Under the pieces are notes generated by a model that searched no databases, had not been told where the DNA came from, and was given only the letters and a program-made list of their open reading frames with translations. The position numbers were made by a program, and so were the translations under genes. DNA of 64,000 nucleotides from Lentisphaerae bacterium ADurb.Bin082 (lineage in GTDB: Bacteria > Verrucomicrobiota > Lentisphaeria > Oligosphaerales > Oligosphaeraceae), in the NCBI GenBank assembly GCA_002070945.1, contig MWEG01000023.1, positions 124,001 through 188,000 on the forward strand, given 5' to 3'. Below, piece after piece: positions 1 through 9,510 of this stretch. Each line of letters starts with the position of its first letter. Positions within the stretch are counted from its first letter, which is position 1.

Positions 1-2294
1 ACGAAGGCACCACCGCGACGCGCACGCCAGGTGGCGGCATCCAGCCCGATTGGGTCAGTCACCGCTTCCGATGAGTAATCAATAGCTTCATACCAATCAA
101 GGCAAATCTCCCACACATTCCCGTGCATATCATACAATCCCCACTGATTCGCCGAATAACTGCCGACTGCAGCGGTGTACGCATACTCTGACATGCTATA
201 GTAGTACCGCCCGACCTTGGTCATGTTCGGACACTTTTTCTTAGCGGTCAAATTTTTCCCGGAGTTCAGGGCTGTCGTCGTGCCTGCCCGGCATGCGTAT
301 TCCCACTGGGCCTCGGTGGGCAAATCAAGGGTCAGGCCGGTCTTGGCTCGCAGCCGTCCCAGGAAGGAGTTTGCGTCCACGTCATTGCTGGCAGGCCAGC
401 CAGAGCCGGCGTCAGGCCCGCGAATGTCATCATAGCTGACCTGCTCCACCGGCCGAGTCTGACGATAAGAGGCGTTTGCATAATAACTCGGCCAATTTCC
501 CATCACCAGCTCCCACTGCTTCTGGGTCACCTCAAACACGCCAATGTAATAATCCTTGGTAAGAGTCACTAGGTGTCTAGTCTCGTCCTCTTCCCGCCCC
601 AGTTCATTGGCAGGCGACCCCATGTAAAAAGTCCCGGCGGAAATCTTGCGCAGGACCAGCTTGGTAGTCTTGTAGACATCTGTCCAGCCGCTGGCGGGTG
701 GTGCGGACAGCGTGCTTAACGGGTAGCTCGTCGCCGTTGGCCCGCCTGACAGGTCAATGACCAGGTACTGCTCAGCCTTCACCTCGAACTCATACTGCGC
801 CTTGTAGGCCACCGATGTGTTCACTGACGCCAAGTCCAAGTCCGGGGACCAGCCGACAAACCGCCAGCCCGGGGCAGGCTTCACCTGTGGCGCGACAGCC
901 GAACCACCGTGCTTGACTTCCTGGACGAGTTGCCCGCCGCCAGTCCGGGTGCCGTGTTCGCCAAGATCAAATTCGACGGTGTGCTTGACCGGCGTCACTG
1001 CTGGCGCTGTCAGGACGATTCGGAGGCCGTGATCCCAGGAAGAGCCATCCTGCAACCCTCCGATACGGGCTGCGGAGCGGCAGTTTCCGGCGCCGTCACA
1101 CCAGCCGCCGCCGCGAATCATGCGCACTTCGCCCCGCTCCAGGCCCTTTGGGTCGGTTACTGCCTGCGGTGAGTGGTCATTCCAATCCCACCAATCCAAG
1201 CACCATTCCCGCACATTCCCGTGCATGTCATACAGCCCCCACTGATTCGGCTGATAGCTGCCGACCTTGGCGGTGCCGCCGGTGGTATTGACATCCCGCG
1301 ACGTGTTTTCTACGCGATTAAAAGCATACCTGCCGACCTCAGACATGTTCGGGCAACCCCAATCATTGGTCAAATCCTTTCCTGAGTTCAGGGCGGTGGT
1401 CGTACCGGCTCGGCAGGCGTATTCCCACTGGGCTTCGGTCGGCAAATCAAAGGCCTGGCCGGCCTTGGCCCGCAGCCGCCCCAGGAAGGAATCCGCGTCC
1501 ACGGCATCGCTGGCTGGCCAGCCCGCGCCGACGCCAGCCCCGCGAATGTCATGGTAGCTGACCTGCTCGACCGGTCGGGTGTCACGATAGGCGGGATTGG
1601 CGCAATGACTCGGCCAATTCCCCATCACCCGCTCCCATTGCCACTGGGTCACCTCGAAAACGCCCACGTAAAGGTCCTGCGTCAAGGCCGCTGGATGCAG
1701 AGCTTCGACATCATGCCAGACGCCCAGCTCATTTTCCGGCGACCCCATGTCAAAGGCGCCGGCGGGAATTCGGCGCAGAACCAATTTATCTTTCTTGTAG
1801 TCGTCGGTCCAGCCTCCCGCTGGCGCTACGGAAAGAAAACTGCAAGGATACGCTTTTGCCGATGGCCCGCCAGACAAGTCTATGACCAGGTACTTCCGGC
1901 TGGGATCATCCGCGACCACGGCTTTGACCTTGATTTTGACGTCAAAGGCCGCCGAACTGAATTCCGGGCAATCCTTGTCCGCCGCCCAGACGACCCGATA
2001 GGGTCCGCCGGCCGCAACCGGTATCAAGACGCCTGGCCCCGACACGGTCGACATGGCAATAGGCTTGTCCATAACGCGGTCGCGCCCCTCGAAGGAAACC
2101 AGGAAATGATAGCGATTCCCCCTCAAGTCCACCTCGTTGCACTCGATGGCATAGGTGATGTCCACCAAGCCATTCCAGGGATGCCGCGCCAAAAAATCGA
2201 CCTGGGTCACCACGAGTTCGCCATGCAGAAACGGCATGGCCAGCACCCATGACAGCAACACCAGGGCAAGACATTCTCTCTTGGCGATGGTCAT
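1..2294 (-). CDS. Exported protein with two FGE-sulfatase (SUMF1-like) domains, C-terminus outside window
   Basis: Reading leftwards from ATG at 2294 the frame stays open to the window edge, giving about 764 residues with no stop; the gene is therefore partial. AAGGG lies about 9 nt before the ATG. A hydrophobic N-terminus (residues 8-22) looks like a signal peptide. Two formylglycine-generating-enzyme-like domains follow, at roughly residues 165-430 and 540 to the edge. Each has MGSP near its start, LPTEAQWEYACRAGT in the middle and WGLYDMHGNV(R/W)E near its end. Between them (about 445-525) is a segment resembling the InlB/Flg_new repeat, with GWRFVGWS. FGE-like domains in large PVC surface proteins are usually not true sulfatase activators, so an enzymatic role is not claimed. 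The downstream orientation matches the large exported protein encoded at 2613-5393. Confidence 0.85.
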   Translation of the reverse strand, partial: MTIAKRECLALVLLSWVLAMPFLHGELVVTQVDFLARHPWNGLVDITYAIECNEVDLRGNRYHFLVSFEGRDRVMDKPIAMSTVSGPGVLIPVAAGGPYRVVWAADKDCPEFSSAAFDVKIKVKAVVADDPSRKYLVIDLSGGPSAKAYPCSFLSVAPAGGWTDDYKKDKLVLRRIPAGAFDMGSPENELGVWHDVEALHPAALTQDLYVGVFEVTQWQWERVMGNWPSHCANPAYRDTRPVEQVSYHDIRGAGVGAGWPASDAVDADSFLGRLRAKAGQAFDLPTEAQWEYACRAGTTTALNSGKDLTNDWGCPNMSEVGRYAFNRVENTSRDVNTTGGTAKVGSYQPNQWGLYDMHGNVREWCLDWWDWNDHSPQAVTDPKGLERGEVRMIRGGGWCDGAGNCRSAARIGGLQDGSSWDHGLRIVLTAPAVTPVKHTVEFDLGEHGTRTGGGQLVQEVKHGGSAVAPQVKPAPGWRFVGWSPDLDLASVNTSVAYKAQYEFEVKAEQYLVIDLSGGPTATSYPLSTLSAPPASGWTDVYKTTKLVLRKISAGTFYMGSPANELGREEDETRHLVTLTKDYYIGVFEVTQKQWELVMGNWPSYYANASYRQTRPVEQVSYDDIRGPDAGSGWPASNDVDANSFLGRLRAKTGLTLDLPTEAQWEYACRAGTTTALNSGKNLTAKKKCPNMTKVGRYYYSMSEYAYTAAVGSYSANQWGLYDMHGNVWEICLDWYEAIDYSSEAVTDPIGLDAATWRARRGGAF

Positions 2295-2612
2295 ATTGAA
2301 GCCCTTCTCTTATAGCATGTTGAAATGCTTAGGCATAATCCCCGCGTCTCCATTCGGAACCCATTGCCCACAGCAGATGGCCATGCGCCACGCAACGAAC
2401 TCCGCTTACCGCAAACAGCACTTGTTTTGGCCGCCGCGCCTTGATTTGGCATAACTACGGCCTTCACGGGTGGACGACTCACACCGCCCCCCTGACATGG
2501 CAATACATTGGTCAAGAAAATACTATATGCGGTCGTCCTGGCCATGACTTCATCCATAATTCCTTGATATTATTTTTGATATTATTTTATAGTAAATAAA
2601 GGGGCTCAAGGT
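2295..2612. other. Intergenic gap with AT-rich direct repeat
   Basis: No gene is seen here. Around 2562-2590 a 12-13 base unit TTGATATTATTT is directly repeated in a very AT-rich stretch. This lies between two co-oriented minus-strand genes and could carry the promoter of the FGE-like gene, but no clear -35/-10 pair can be assigned. Confidence 0.4.
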
Positions 2613-5393
2613 TCAATCACCAAGCGCCCGGAGCCAAGGTTCGATCGCCTTGAACGGCTTCCTGCTGCCAATCATAATTCCTCCAGCCGGGGGGTCAGCC
2701 CACCAGTCATTCGGATCCCAAAGGCAATACCCGACAAAGGGCTCCAGGAAAATTAAATTCAAGACTGACCGATGACTAACCCATTGCCCACCCTGCCAGG
2801 ACCAGACACTTATCGTGAAGCCGAAATTGTCTTCCAAATCCAGCCAGACTGCTGGGTCAGGGCTTGGCAACCCCACGTACTTCCAGCCGTTGGGCAAAGC
2901 TGTGCTCACCGCACCGCTCCAGGGCAGCACGTAGCACTCCACCCGCAACATGTCTTCCTGTGGCGAGTAAGTCCAAAACGTCTCGCCGCAGCGGAGTTTT
3001 TCGGCGGGGACCATCGTATAGCTGTGTTGCCGCAACGCAAACAATCGCAGCTGGTTCAAAGTCCGCATCCCCTCTGACGTGAGCGGGGCTGACAAGGCCA
3101 GGAAATTCCAGCCTCTGGCCAAAAACAGCTCAACCGTCATCACAAATTGTGCCGTTGCGGTCACAGCGTGACCCGGCATGGCAAAAGTCACCTTGTCGTC
3201 AAGCGGGTCAACTCCGGCAATTTCAGGCTCAAAGTGCCAGCCGACAAAGACAGACTCCCAGTCCGGCTCGCAGACGGTCACCGTCACCTCTTCGCCGGCG
3301 CGATAATCGCCACTGCCGTCGCCATTGACGACCGTGAGGGCATACCTCAAGCGGGTGATCGTCGCCGTGACCTCAACCGGACTTGCCGGCATCACCAGAG
3401 TCGCCTGGGAATGGTCGGCGACGTCGGCGGTGATTGTCATCGGCGGTTTGGAAGACCATGTCACGGCATACTCGTCGGCAGGAGCGTCACCGGGAAGGTT
3501 GGCCTGCACACGGACGGTTGCCCCGGGGAAATAGTATTCCTCGTTGCTGCGGCCATGAACGACCGTCAAACGATACAGTCCCTCAGCTGTGGCCTGGGTC
3601 AGATAGCGGAAATCAGGATTGCCGCGGAGGATAAGAGCGCTCCGCATGACCAGGGCATACTGCCCGCCCGCTGGCCGCGTGTCTTCGCCGTCAAGGTTGG
3701 TGTCTCCGCCCGCAGTGTCGTCGGCGATATGCGTAAAAACGCTTGGGCCAACGGCGAACACGGCGCCCTCGTCCAGATATAGCCCTGCTCCGGGGCAGAA
3801 TTTGACGATGGCTCCGGGTTCAATGCTCAGGGCGGCTCTGGCTGGCACCCTGGTATTGTGCTGCACAATGTGCAGCTTGTTGGCGGCCCAGGTCTCATCC
3901 GCCACCAGGCGTCCGCCATGCAGAACCACCCCGGGCGCATTCAGCACAGCCAGGGAGGCGTGGAAAATCTCGCCATTGTAGGCGTCATCATACTCGCGAA
4001 GAGCCGCCTCATGCCATCCGTCGGCGACGTTGGCACTGTTCCAGAAAGGATGCCCGGCTCTCCAATCCGCTGGTTCCTGGTTGTCCACAGTCAGCGTCGC
4101 CTCCGGGTATACTCCTGCGGCCACGGGCGAGATGCGCGTCTCGCCTCGGACCAGCCATCTGCCGAACGACGTCCTGGTGTCCAGGACTTTTGCTCTCGTC
4201 CACCTTTCGGCGCAGGGGGGAGGGTGGTGCGTCACCTTCGCAGTCACCGTGACCGCCTGCGAGGGCATCAGAAAGCTGGCCTGGATAGGGTTAGACTTGT
4301 CGACAGTGAACGTCTTGACCTCCGGGGACGACCACGACACGTCAAACTCCCCGGCGCATTGCCCATCTGGAATGGCTGCGGTCACAGTCACGGTGACGCC
4401 GGAAACGGCCCTGGCGACGTCAGCCGCGCCGTTGATCACGGTGATGGGATAGTCCCGACGGGTCACTGTCGCCAGAATAGCAACCGGGCGCGACGGCATG
4501 ACAAAGCTGGCTCGGCGATGGTCGGCCGCATCGGGGGTGATGCCGGCAACGTCCTTTGACGACCAGGCCACGGCGTACTCGGACGCAGGCAGCTCGGTGG
4601 GAAGGGTGGCAGTCAGGCGCACCGTCGCCCCCTGGACAGCCCTGTCAACGCTGGCCGTGCCATTCGTCACGATGACCGGATAGTCCTTGCGCGTCAACGT
4701 CACCGTGACCGTGACCGGTTTCAGCGGCATGGTGAGGCTTGCCCTGGTCGGATTATCAGGGTCGGGGTCTATCGCCACGTCGTTTGAAGACCACGTCGCG
4801 TTGTATTCCGAGGCCGGCACGCCTGCTGCAAGGGTCGCCCACAGCTGCACTCTGGCTCCGACGAAATAATAGCTCGCGTCGCTGCTGCCGTTGACAACCG
4901 TCATGGCATACAATCCGCTGATAGAGGCTGGGTTGACATAGCGGAAATCAGGATTGCCGTTGACGATGCGGGTGCCGTTCAGGGTCATGGCGTAGCGTCC
5001 TGTTTCAGGCTGGGTGGCGTCGCCATTGCCATTGGTGTCGCCGCCGACCTCGTCATCGGCGATGTGAGTGAAAACGCAGGCACCGACGCCCAGCGCACCG
5101 CCCGACTCGACCAGCAGGCCGGCGCCGGACACGAATTTGACAATCGTCCCGTCAAGGATGGTCAGCTTGATTCCTGGCGGTACCCTGAGGTTGCCCTGAA
5201 CGACATGGACGGCGTCAGCCGTCCACGTCTCGTTAGATATCAAGGAACCGTCATGTATGCTCACGCCAGGTCCACGCAAGGCTTCTGCCGCGACCGCTGT
5301 GTCGTCCGCAGCGGAATTGCCACAAAAAAATGGCGTTGCCAGCAGCCATGCCAGCAATGCCATGGCCATCCATTTGCCTTTGCCAGACGTCAT
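2613..5393 (-). CDS. Large exported beta-repeat protein with internal duplication
   Basis: 926 residues from ATG 5393; this start is preferred over an ATG 9 nt upstream because GGAGG then sits 9 nt before it. The N-terminus (MTSGKGKWMAMALLAWLLA) is a signal peptide. Two long similar modules occur, about residues 35-190 and 490-650. Each has a beta-helix-like run with (V/I)VKF(V/C)xGAGL, then SVFTHIADD or CVFTHIADD, a DTNxxGxxT Asp-rich loop and NPDFRY. Between and after them are several 70-residue beta units ending in VTWSS or similar, and one InlB-like unit with VGWHFEPE. The C-terminal 130 residues (GWNFLALSAPL onward) are Trp-rich. No enzymatic motif was recognised; a surface or secreted structural/adhesive role is an inference. 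Confidence 0.75.
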   Translation of the reverse strand: MTSGKGKWMAMALLAWLLATPFFCGNSAADDTAVAAEALRGPGVSIHDGSLISNETWTADAVHVVQGNLRVPPGIKLTILDGTIVKFVSGAGLLVESGGALGVGACVFTHIADDEVGGDTNGNGDATQPETGRYAMTLNGTRIVNGNPDFRYVNPASISGLYAMTVVNGSSDASYYFVGARVQLWATLAAGVPASEYNATWSSNDVAIDPDPDNPTRASLTMPLKPVTVTVTLTRKDYPVIVTNGTASVDRAVQGATVRLTATLPTELPASEYAVAWSSKDVAGITPDAADHRRASFVMPSRPVAILATVTRRDYPITVINGAADVARAVSGVTVTVTAAIPDGQCAGEFDVSWSSPEVKTFTVDKSNPIQASFLMPSQAVTVTAKVTHHPPPCAERWTRAKVLDTRTSFGRWLVRGETRISPVAAGVYPEATLTVDNQEPADWRAGHPFWNSANVADGWHEAALREYDDAYNGEIFHASLAVLNAPGVVLHGGRLVADETWAANKLHIVQHNTRVPARAALSIEPGAIVKFCPGAGLYLDEGAVFAVGPSVFTHIADDTAGGDTNLDGEDTRPAGGQYALVMRSALILRGNPDFRYLTQATAEGLYRLTVVHGRSNEEYYFPGATVRVQANLPGDAPADEYAVTWSSKPPMTITADVADHSQATLVMPASPVEVTATITRLRYALTVVNGDGSGDYRAGEEVTVTVCEPDWESVFVGWHFEPEIAGVDPLDDKVTFAMPGHAVTATAQFVMTVELFLARGWNFLALSAPLTSEGMRTLNQLRLFALRQHSYTMVPAEKLRCGETFWTYSPQEDMLRVECYVLPWSGAVSTALPNGWKYVGLPSPDPAVWLDLEDNFGFTISVWSWQGGQWVSHRSVLNLIFLEPFVGYCLWDPNDWWADPPAGGIMIGSRKPFKAIEPWLRALGD

Positions 5394-5890
5394 ACCGGCC
5401 ATCCTCCGTGCTGACTGTTGAAAAACGTTAGTTGGAAATGCCGATTCTAATTTGAAAAAAACCCTTCTTAGCGCTGGTCATCCTGCCCAAGAAGATAGTC
5501 GAAGCATCCAGCGCACTAAGTTAATCGGCAATGCCCGTGTTGGGTGCGACATTTTCGCAAAGACATCCCTAACTGCCGCCATCAATCAGGAGGCAGATGC
5601 CTAAGGCTGTCTTTAGCTAATTCAAGCTATGAATTTACGACTTTGTCAGGAGAGATTTCAGCAGGTTTTCGCCTGCAATGGAATGCCTGCCGCCCTCCGG
5701 CGATTTTTTACGATGACTTGAGCCGCATCCGGACAAGGCAGGCCATACATCGCCGGACAGAACATAATCTACCGCTTTCAACAATGCATGCAAATAACGG
5801 TATGAGTTTTTTTTATAATTCGGTCATAAAGCAGTCAGCGATTGATAATGGCCATCCGAGCAGCATCTTTTCGGCGCTTCTGTTGCTCTG

Positions 5891-5930
5891 CTGCTGTGGA
5901 CATGGTGGACATGGTGGACATGGTGGACGG
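5891..5930. repeat. Tandem 9-mer array CATGGTGGA x3
   Basis: Three perfect copies of CATGGTGGA at 5901-5927, preceded by a partial copy (TGGA) and followed by CGG. The array is not inside a recognisable gene. Confidence 0.85.
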
Positions 5931-5989
5931 CGGCTGCCTTAATTTGGCGCTTTTAGCGTTTTTGCCGCTACACGGCATACCCTAAAAAA

Positions 5990-6031
5990 CCTTAGTGCCC
6001 TCCTTGGCGTCCTTGGCGTCTTGGCGGTTAA
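5990..6031. repeat. Tandem CCTTGGCGT array ending in GGTTAA
   Basis: Degenerate copy CCTTAGTGC (5990-5998), two perfect CCTTGGCGT copies (6002-6010 and 6011-6019), then CTTGGCG followed by GTTAA at 6020-6031. It has the same layout as the TTCCG array at 33008-33148: about three short units and then GGTTAA. Confidence 0.85.
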
Positions 6032-6290
6032 TCTTTAAACTGACCGATCACCTGGACGGCGGCTGCGCCAAGACAAAATTCTTGTTTGCCGGTTGCTTCT
6101 GGCGAATCATGGATTATGTTAGAAGACTCCAACTCAGCAGCTATTCTATTTTCCTTGACTGCCATTTCGCTTTTCGGACGCCTTTTCACTCCTTCCATGC
6201 CTGGCGGCTCTGTTTGTCGTCGTCGTCGGGGCGGGTTCGAATCAGCACTCACATATTGACTGTACCCCATAAGCGTAAAGGAACACAACC

Positions 6291-6425
6291 ATGAAAAGAA
6301 CCTTCCAGCCGCATTCTCTTCCGCGCAAGCGCAAGATGGGCTTCCGTGCCCGCATGGCCACCCGGGGCGGCCGCAAAATTTTGGCGAACCGTCGTCGTCT
6401 TGGTCGCAAGCGCCTGGCCCTGTAG
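6291..6425 (+). CDS. rpmH: Large ribosomal subunit protein bL34
   Basis: A 44-residue protein starting MKRTFQPH and continuing with [17 protein letters not shown] and [14 protein letters not shown], the near-invariant bL34 sequence. It is a small basic component of the 50S subunit. AAAGGA lies 9 nt upstream of the ATG. It heads the rpmH-rnpA-yidD-yidC-khpB group, the conserved bacterial order, which supports the identification. Confidence 0.97.
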   Translation: MKRTFQPHSLPRKRKMGFRARMATRGGRKILANRRRLGRKRLAL

Positions 6426-6444
6426 GCGGGATGGCTGGCAGGCC

Positions 6445-6894
6445 ATGAGCACGCAAAGCCACGGCTCTCCATCTCGCCGCCATCCGGCCTTTGGCCGCGA
6501 CGCCCGCCTGCGGGCTAAATGGCAGTTTGACGCGATGCGGGCCAGCGCTGACAAACAGGTCGGCAAATTCTGCGTGCTCATTGCCCTCAAGACGCCGCCT
6601 GACAGCCAGCGCAGGGCGGCGTTTTCCATTTCTCGGCGCTACAGCCCGCTGGCGGTGACGCGCAATCGCGCCCGCCGGCTGTTCCGCGAGACGTATCGCC
6701 AGCTGTATCCGGCCCTGCCGCCGGTATGGCTGCTTTTCATTCCCCGCCACACCCTGAAAAAAGCCAAATTAGCGGACGTTGTCGGCGACGTCCTCGGCCT
6801 AGTCGAACGGCTGGGTTTGGGCAGATTGGCGCTTCCCCAGGAGGCGTCGGGAGAAAAAGGCCATGACCATGTCCCCCCACCTGCTTCTCCGTGA
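6445..6894 (+). CDS. rnpA: Ribonuclease P protein component
   Basis: About 149 residues from ATG 6445. RnpA binds the RNase P RNA and helps mature tRNA 5' ends. The signature basic helix is present as RNRARRLFRE (about residues 70-79), preceded by the RRAAFSISRRYSPLAVT strand typical of the family. An upstream in-frame start at 6346 would overlap rpmH and add non-homologous residues, so it was not used. The C-terminus overlaps yidD by 32 nt, as often seen in this operon. Confidence 0.93.
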   Translation: MSTQSHGSPSRRHPAFGRDARLRAKWQFDAMRASADKQVGKFCVLIALKTPPDSQRRAAFSISRRYSPLAVTRNRARRLFRETYRQLYPALPPVWLLFIPRHTLKKAKLADVVGDVLGLVERLGLGRLALPQEASGEKGHDHVPPPASP

Positions 6895-7138
6895 CCTGCT
6901 GGTCGGCATCATCACATTCTATCAACGCTATTTGTCCCGGCTCAAAGGGCCATGCTGCCGCTTTCAGCCAAACTGCTCCGAGTACGCACGACAGGCTCTG
7001 CTGACCCACGGCATCATGCACGGCATCGCCTTGACTGCATGGCGCCTCTGCCGGTGCCAGCCCCTGTATCGCGGGCCGGTTTACGACCCTGTCCCACCAC
7101 CAGGAAAAACGGATTCCCAACACCGTGAAATACGATAA
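6863..7138 (+). CDS. yidD: Membrane protein insertion efficiency factor YidD
   Basis: 91 residues with the complete family pattern: a hydrophobic N-terminal helix, YQRYLS, CCRFQPNCSEYA with the conserved cysteines, then GxxLTAWRLCRCQPL. YidD assists YidC-dependent insertion at the inner membrane. GGAG lies upstream at 6849. The start could be 6863 or the next ATG at 6869. It overlaps both rnpA and yidC, suggesting translational coupling. Confidence 0.93.
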   Translation: MTMSPHLLLRDLLVGIITFYQRYLSRLKGPCCRFQPNCSEYARQALLTHGIMHGIALTAWRLCRCQPLYRGPVYDPVPPPGKTDSQHREIR

Positions 7139-8888
7139 AGTCACTATCATCGGCGTCACTGCCTGCGTCCTGGCCTTTTTTCTCATGGCCTATTTCCTGC
7201 CCAGACCAACCAGGCCAGCGCCGCAGCCAGATGCCGGTGAACAGCAGGTCGGCACGACTACCCCCGCCCCCGAAACGACAACGCCTGCCGCGCCAGCGCC
7301 CACGCCTGCCGCGCCAGTAGCACCTGCGCCCCTCAGCCTGCGGGAACCCTGGCCAGCCCCGTCCCAGCCGCCCGTCGCCTTAGTCCGGCCAGACGAGGCG
7401 GTTGCGATGGTCGCGCCAGACGGCGGCGGGATTGCGGAAGTGGTTCTCGACCACTATGTCCAGGACAAGCCGCAGCGAGGCAAGACGCCGCCGGAAAAAG
7501 TCGTGCTTGGGCATTACGACTATCCGTTCCTGGCGCTGGTGCAGGACCCGGCTGGCCTGAACCTTGATTCCGGCGCGACCGTGACCAGTCAGACTGAAAC
7601 CGAGCTGACCATCACCCGCCAGTCCACGGACAAACGCCTGCAAGTCACCGAGACCTGGGCGACCTTCCCTGAAGGCACCTACGAATGGCGCTATACTGTC
7701 ACGGTCTCCAACCTTGGCGATTCGTCCCAGCTGCTGCCCGGACTTCGATTGGAGGCTGGCGCGCTTCCGCCCTCGGTCTCGCCAAACCGCAAGGCCAGCC
7801 GCGGCGAAGCAGCCGGCGGCGCTGCCATCGGGTTGTTCAACGAGTCAAAAACGCACTCCTTTGACCTTAAATCCCTCAGCAAGCTGAGCCTGGAAAAACA
7901 GTCAGAACTGGCGATGCTGCCAACGCAATGGACCGCTGTCCACTCCAAGTATTTCCTGTTTGCGCTCTGGAGCTTTGACCAGCCCTTAGTCGGCGTCGAC
8001 GCTTCGGCTGTCCCGTCCATTCACCAGGAAGGCGTCCCCACCCATGAATACGGCCGTTGCCGCCTCCGCGCCATCCTGTCCGGCCCAGTCACGCTGCCGC
8101 CTGGGGAAAGCAAGACCTGGACGGTTGGCGCCTACGCCGGGCCTAAGAACTACCATCGTCTCCATGGCATGAAAAACGGCCTGGACACCATCATGGACAT
8201 GAACCGCTTTTTCTTCTGGCGGCCGGCTTGGATGGGCTTTTTAAGCCGCGTTCTCCTGGATGGGATGGTCTGGATCAGCGGCCTGTTTCCTGCCAGCATC
8301 GGCTGGGGCATGGGCATCATCTGCCTGACGCTGCTGGTCAAGCTCCTGTTCTGGCCCCTGTCCCACAAGAGTACCGTGTCCATGCGCCGGATGCAGGCTT
8401 TGCAGCCCCAGCTGAAGGAATTGCGGGAGAAATACAAGGACGATCCGACTAAGATGTACCGCAAGCAGCAGGAGCTGTTCAAGGAGCACAAGGTCAGCCA
8501 GTTTGGCGGTTGCCTGCCCATGCTGTTCCAAATCCCGGTCTTCTTCGCCCTGTTCAACACCTTCCGCAACGCCGTCGAACTGCGGCACGCCGGTTTCCTC
8601 TGGGCCTTTGACCTTTCCATGCCTGACACCTTGGCCTTTTCGCCGTCCTTCCTGCCTATCCGTCCCCTGGCTCTCCTGATGGGCGCCACCATGTACTGGC
8701 AACAGAAGATCACCCCGTCGCCTGATCCCCAGCAGGCCAAAATGATGAACATGATGACGGTCTTCTTCATGGTCCTCTTCTACGGCATGCCATCCGCACT
8801 TACCTTATATATGACGGTCAACTACGTCCTGGGGATCCTCCAGACCATCATCACCCGCAAATTGGAGGCGAGAAAGCAGCCGGCCTGA
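7125..8888 (+). CDS. yidC: Membrane protein insertase YidC
   Basis: 587 residues from a GTG start that overlaps the end of yidD. It has an N-terminal transmembrane anchor (about 8-26) and a Pro/Ala-rich linker (28-75), then the periplasmic beta-sandwich domain (about 85-345). The conserved insertase core follows (about 365-580) with SIGWGMGIICLTLLVK, the cytoplasmic hairpin QPQLKELREKYKDDP and FGGCLPMLFQIPVF. YidC inserts and folds inner-membrane proteins with or without SecYEG. Length and order match the Gram-negative long form. Confidence 0.96.
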   Translation: MKYDKVTIIGVTACVLAFFLMAYFLPRPTRPAPQPDAGEQQVGTTTPAPETTTPAAPAPTPAAPVAPAPLSLREPWPAPSQPPVALVRPDEAVAMVAPDGGGIAEVVLDHYVQDKPQRGKTPPEKVVLGHYDYPFLALVQDPAGLNLDSGATVTSQTETELTITRQSTDKRLQVTETWATFPEGTYEWRYTVTVSNLGDSSQLLPGLRLEAGALPPSVSPNRKASRGEAAGGAAIGLFNESKTHSFDLKSLSKLSLEKQSELAMLPTQWTAVHSKYFLFALWSFDQPLVGVDASAVPSIHQEGVPTHEYGRCRLRAILSGPVTLPPGESKTWTVGAYAGPKNYHRLHGMKNGLDTIMDMNRFFFWRPAWMGFLSRVLLDGMVWISGLFPASIGWGMGIICLTLLVKLLFWPLSHKSTVSMRRMQALQPQLKELREKYKDDPTKMYRKQQELFKEHKVSQFGGCLPMLFQIPVFFALFNTFRNAVELRHAGFLWAFDLSMPDTLAFSPSFLPIRPLALLMGATMYWQQKITPSPDPQQAKMMNMMTVFFMVLFYGMPSALTLYMTVNYVLGILQTIITRKLEARKQPA

Positions 8889-8917
8889 CCCGCCCTGCTC
8901 TCTTCGCCAGAAAGAGA

Positions 8918-9454
8918 ATGCCGAACATGGATAATAGCACCTTGCGCGACCAGGCCATAACCATCCTGGCAGAATTGCTGCAACGCCTTGACATCGCAGC
9001 TCAAATCCAGCCCAGCGAGGACGATGACAGCAAAATCGACATCAAGTCCGACGAGGCTGGGCGGCTGATCGGACGCAAAGGCCAGTACCTGGAAAGCCTG
9101 GAGCTGGTCATGAACCGCATACTCCGGCGCCAGTTTGCCGACGAGCCGTCAACGCCCTGGATCGTGCTTGACGTTGACGGCTACTGTGTGCCCAAGCCCT
9201 CCCGCGACGATAATGGCGAGGGCCGCCGCCGGCGCGGCGGATTTGATGTTGACCGCTTCGAAACCATGGCCTTGGACGCTGCCAAGGAAGTCAAGCGCTG
9301 GGGTGCGCCCCGTACCCTCGGGCCGTACCGGCCAGGCGAACGCCGCATCATTCACCTGACCCTGCGCAACGATCCCGAGGTCGAAACGATCAGTGAATCC
9401 GAAGCCGACGCCAACGGCTGCAAACGAATCACCATCCGCAAGAAACAATCCTGA
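8918..9454 (+). CDS. khpB: RNA-binding protein KhpB/Jag (KH-II and R3H domains)
   Basis: 178 residues. A KH-II domain (about 20-85) carries the nucleotide-binding loop GRLIGRKGQYLESLE. An R3H-type C-terminal domain (about 100-170) has ALDAAKEVKRWGAP, then RPGERRIIHLTL. The short N-terminal 'Jag_N' domain found in Firmicutes is absent, as in many other phyla. KhpB is an RNA chaperone-like protein linked to cell envelope and division control, and its position after yidC is the usual one. Confidence 0.93.
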   Translation: MPNMDNSTLRDQAITILAELLQRLDIAAQIQPSEDDDSKIDIKSDEAGRLIGRKGQYLESLELVMNRILRRQFADEPSTPWIVLDVDGYCVPKPSRDDNGEGRRRRGGFDVDRFETMALDAAKEVKRWGAPRTLGPYRPGERRIIHLTLRNDPEVETISESEADANGCKRITIRKKQS

Positions 9455-9510
9455 CTCCTGTTAAGGAAGCTGGCAGCCGCGACCACGCTCAACCATAAGG
9501 GTCCACTACG

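Larger units (their letters stand above)
5394..6290. other. Long intergenic region upstream of rpmH, with short tandem repeats
   Basis: About 900 bp between divergently oriented genes. The possible reading frames inside it resemble nothing known and lack good ribosome sites. Two short tandem arrays (5901-5930 and 5990-6031) are listed separately. This is the side of rpmH where dnaA and oriC often lie in bacteria, but I see no clear cluster of DnaA boxes. TTGACT at about 6257 is a possible -35 for the rpmH transcript, without a convincing -10. Confidence 0.5.

Noticed and set aside
1-2294. Left region as non-coding or as several small plus-strand genes
   Set aside because: The minus-strand frame is open throughout and contains two clear FGE-like domains; small plus-strand frames are shadows.
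6231-6250. GGTTCGAATC, a tRNA T-loop-like sequence upstream of rpmH
   Set aside because: The flanking 5-mers (GCGGG and CAGCA) do not pair, and no acceptor or anticodon arms can be formed around it.
5394-6290. Possible oriC next to rpmH
   Set aside because: No cluster of DnaA boxes or AT-rich unwinding element could be identified, and dnaA is not present.
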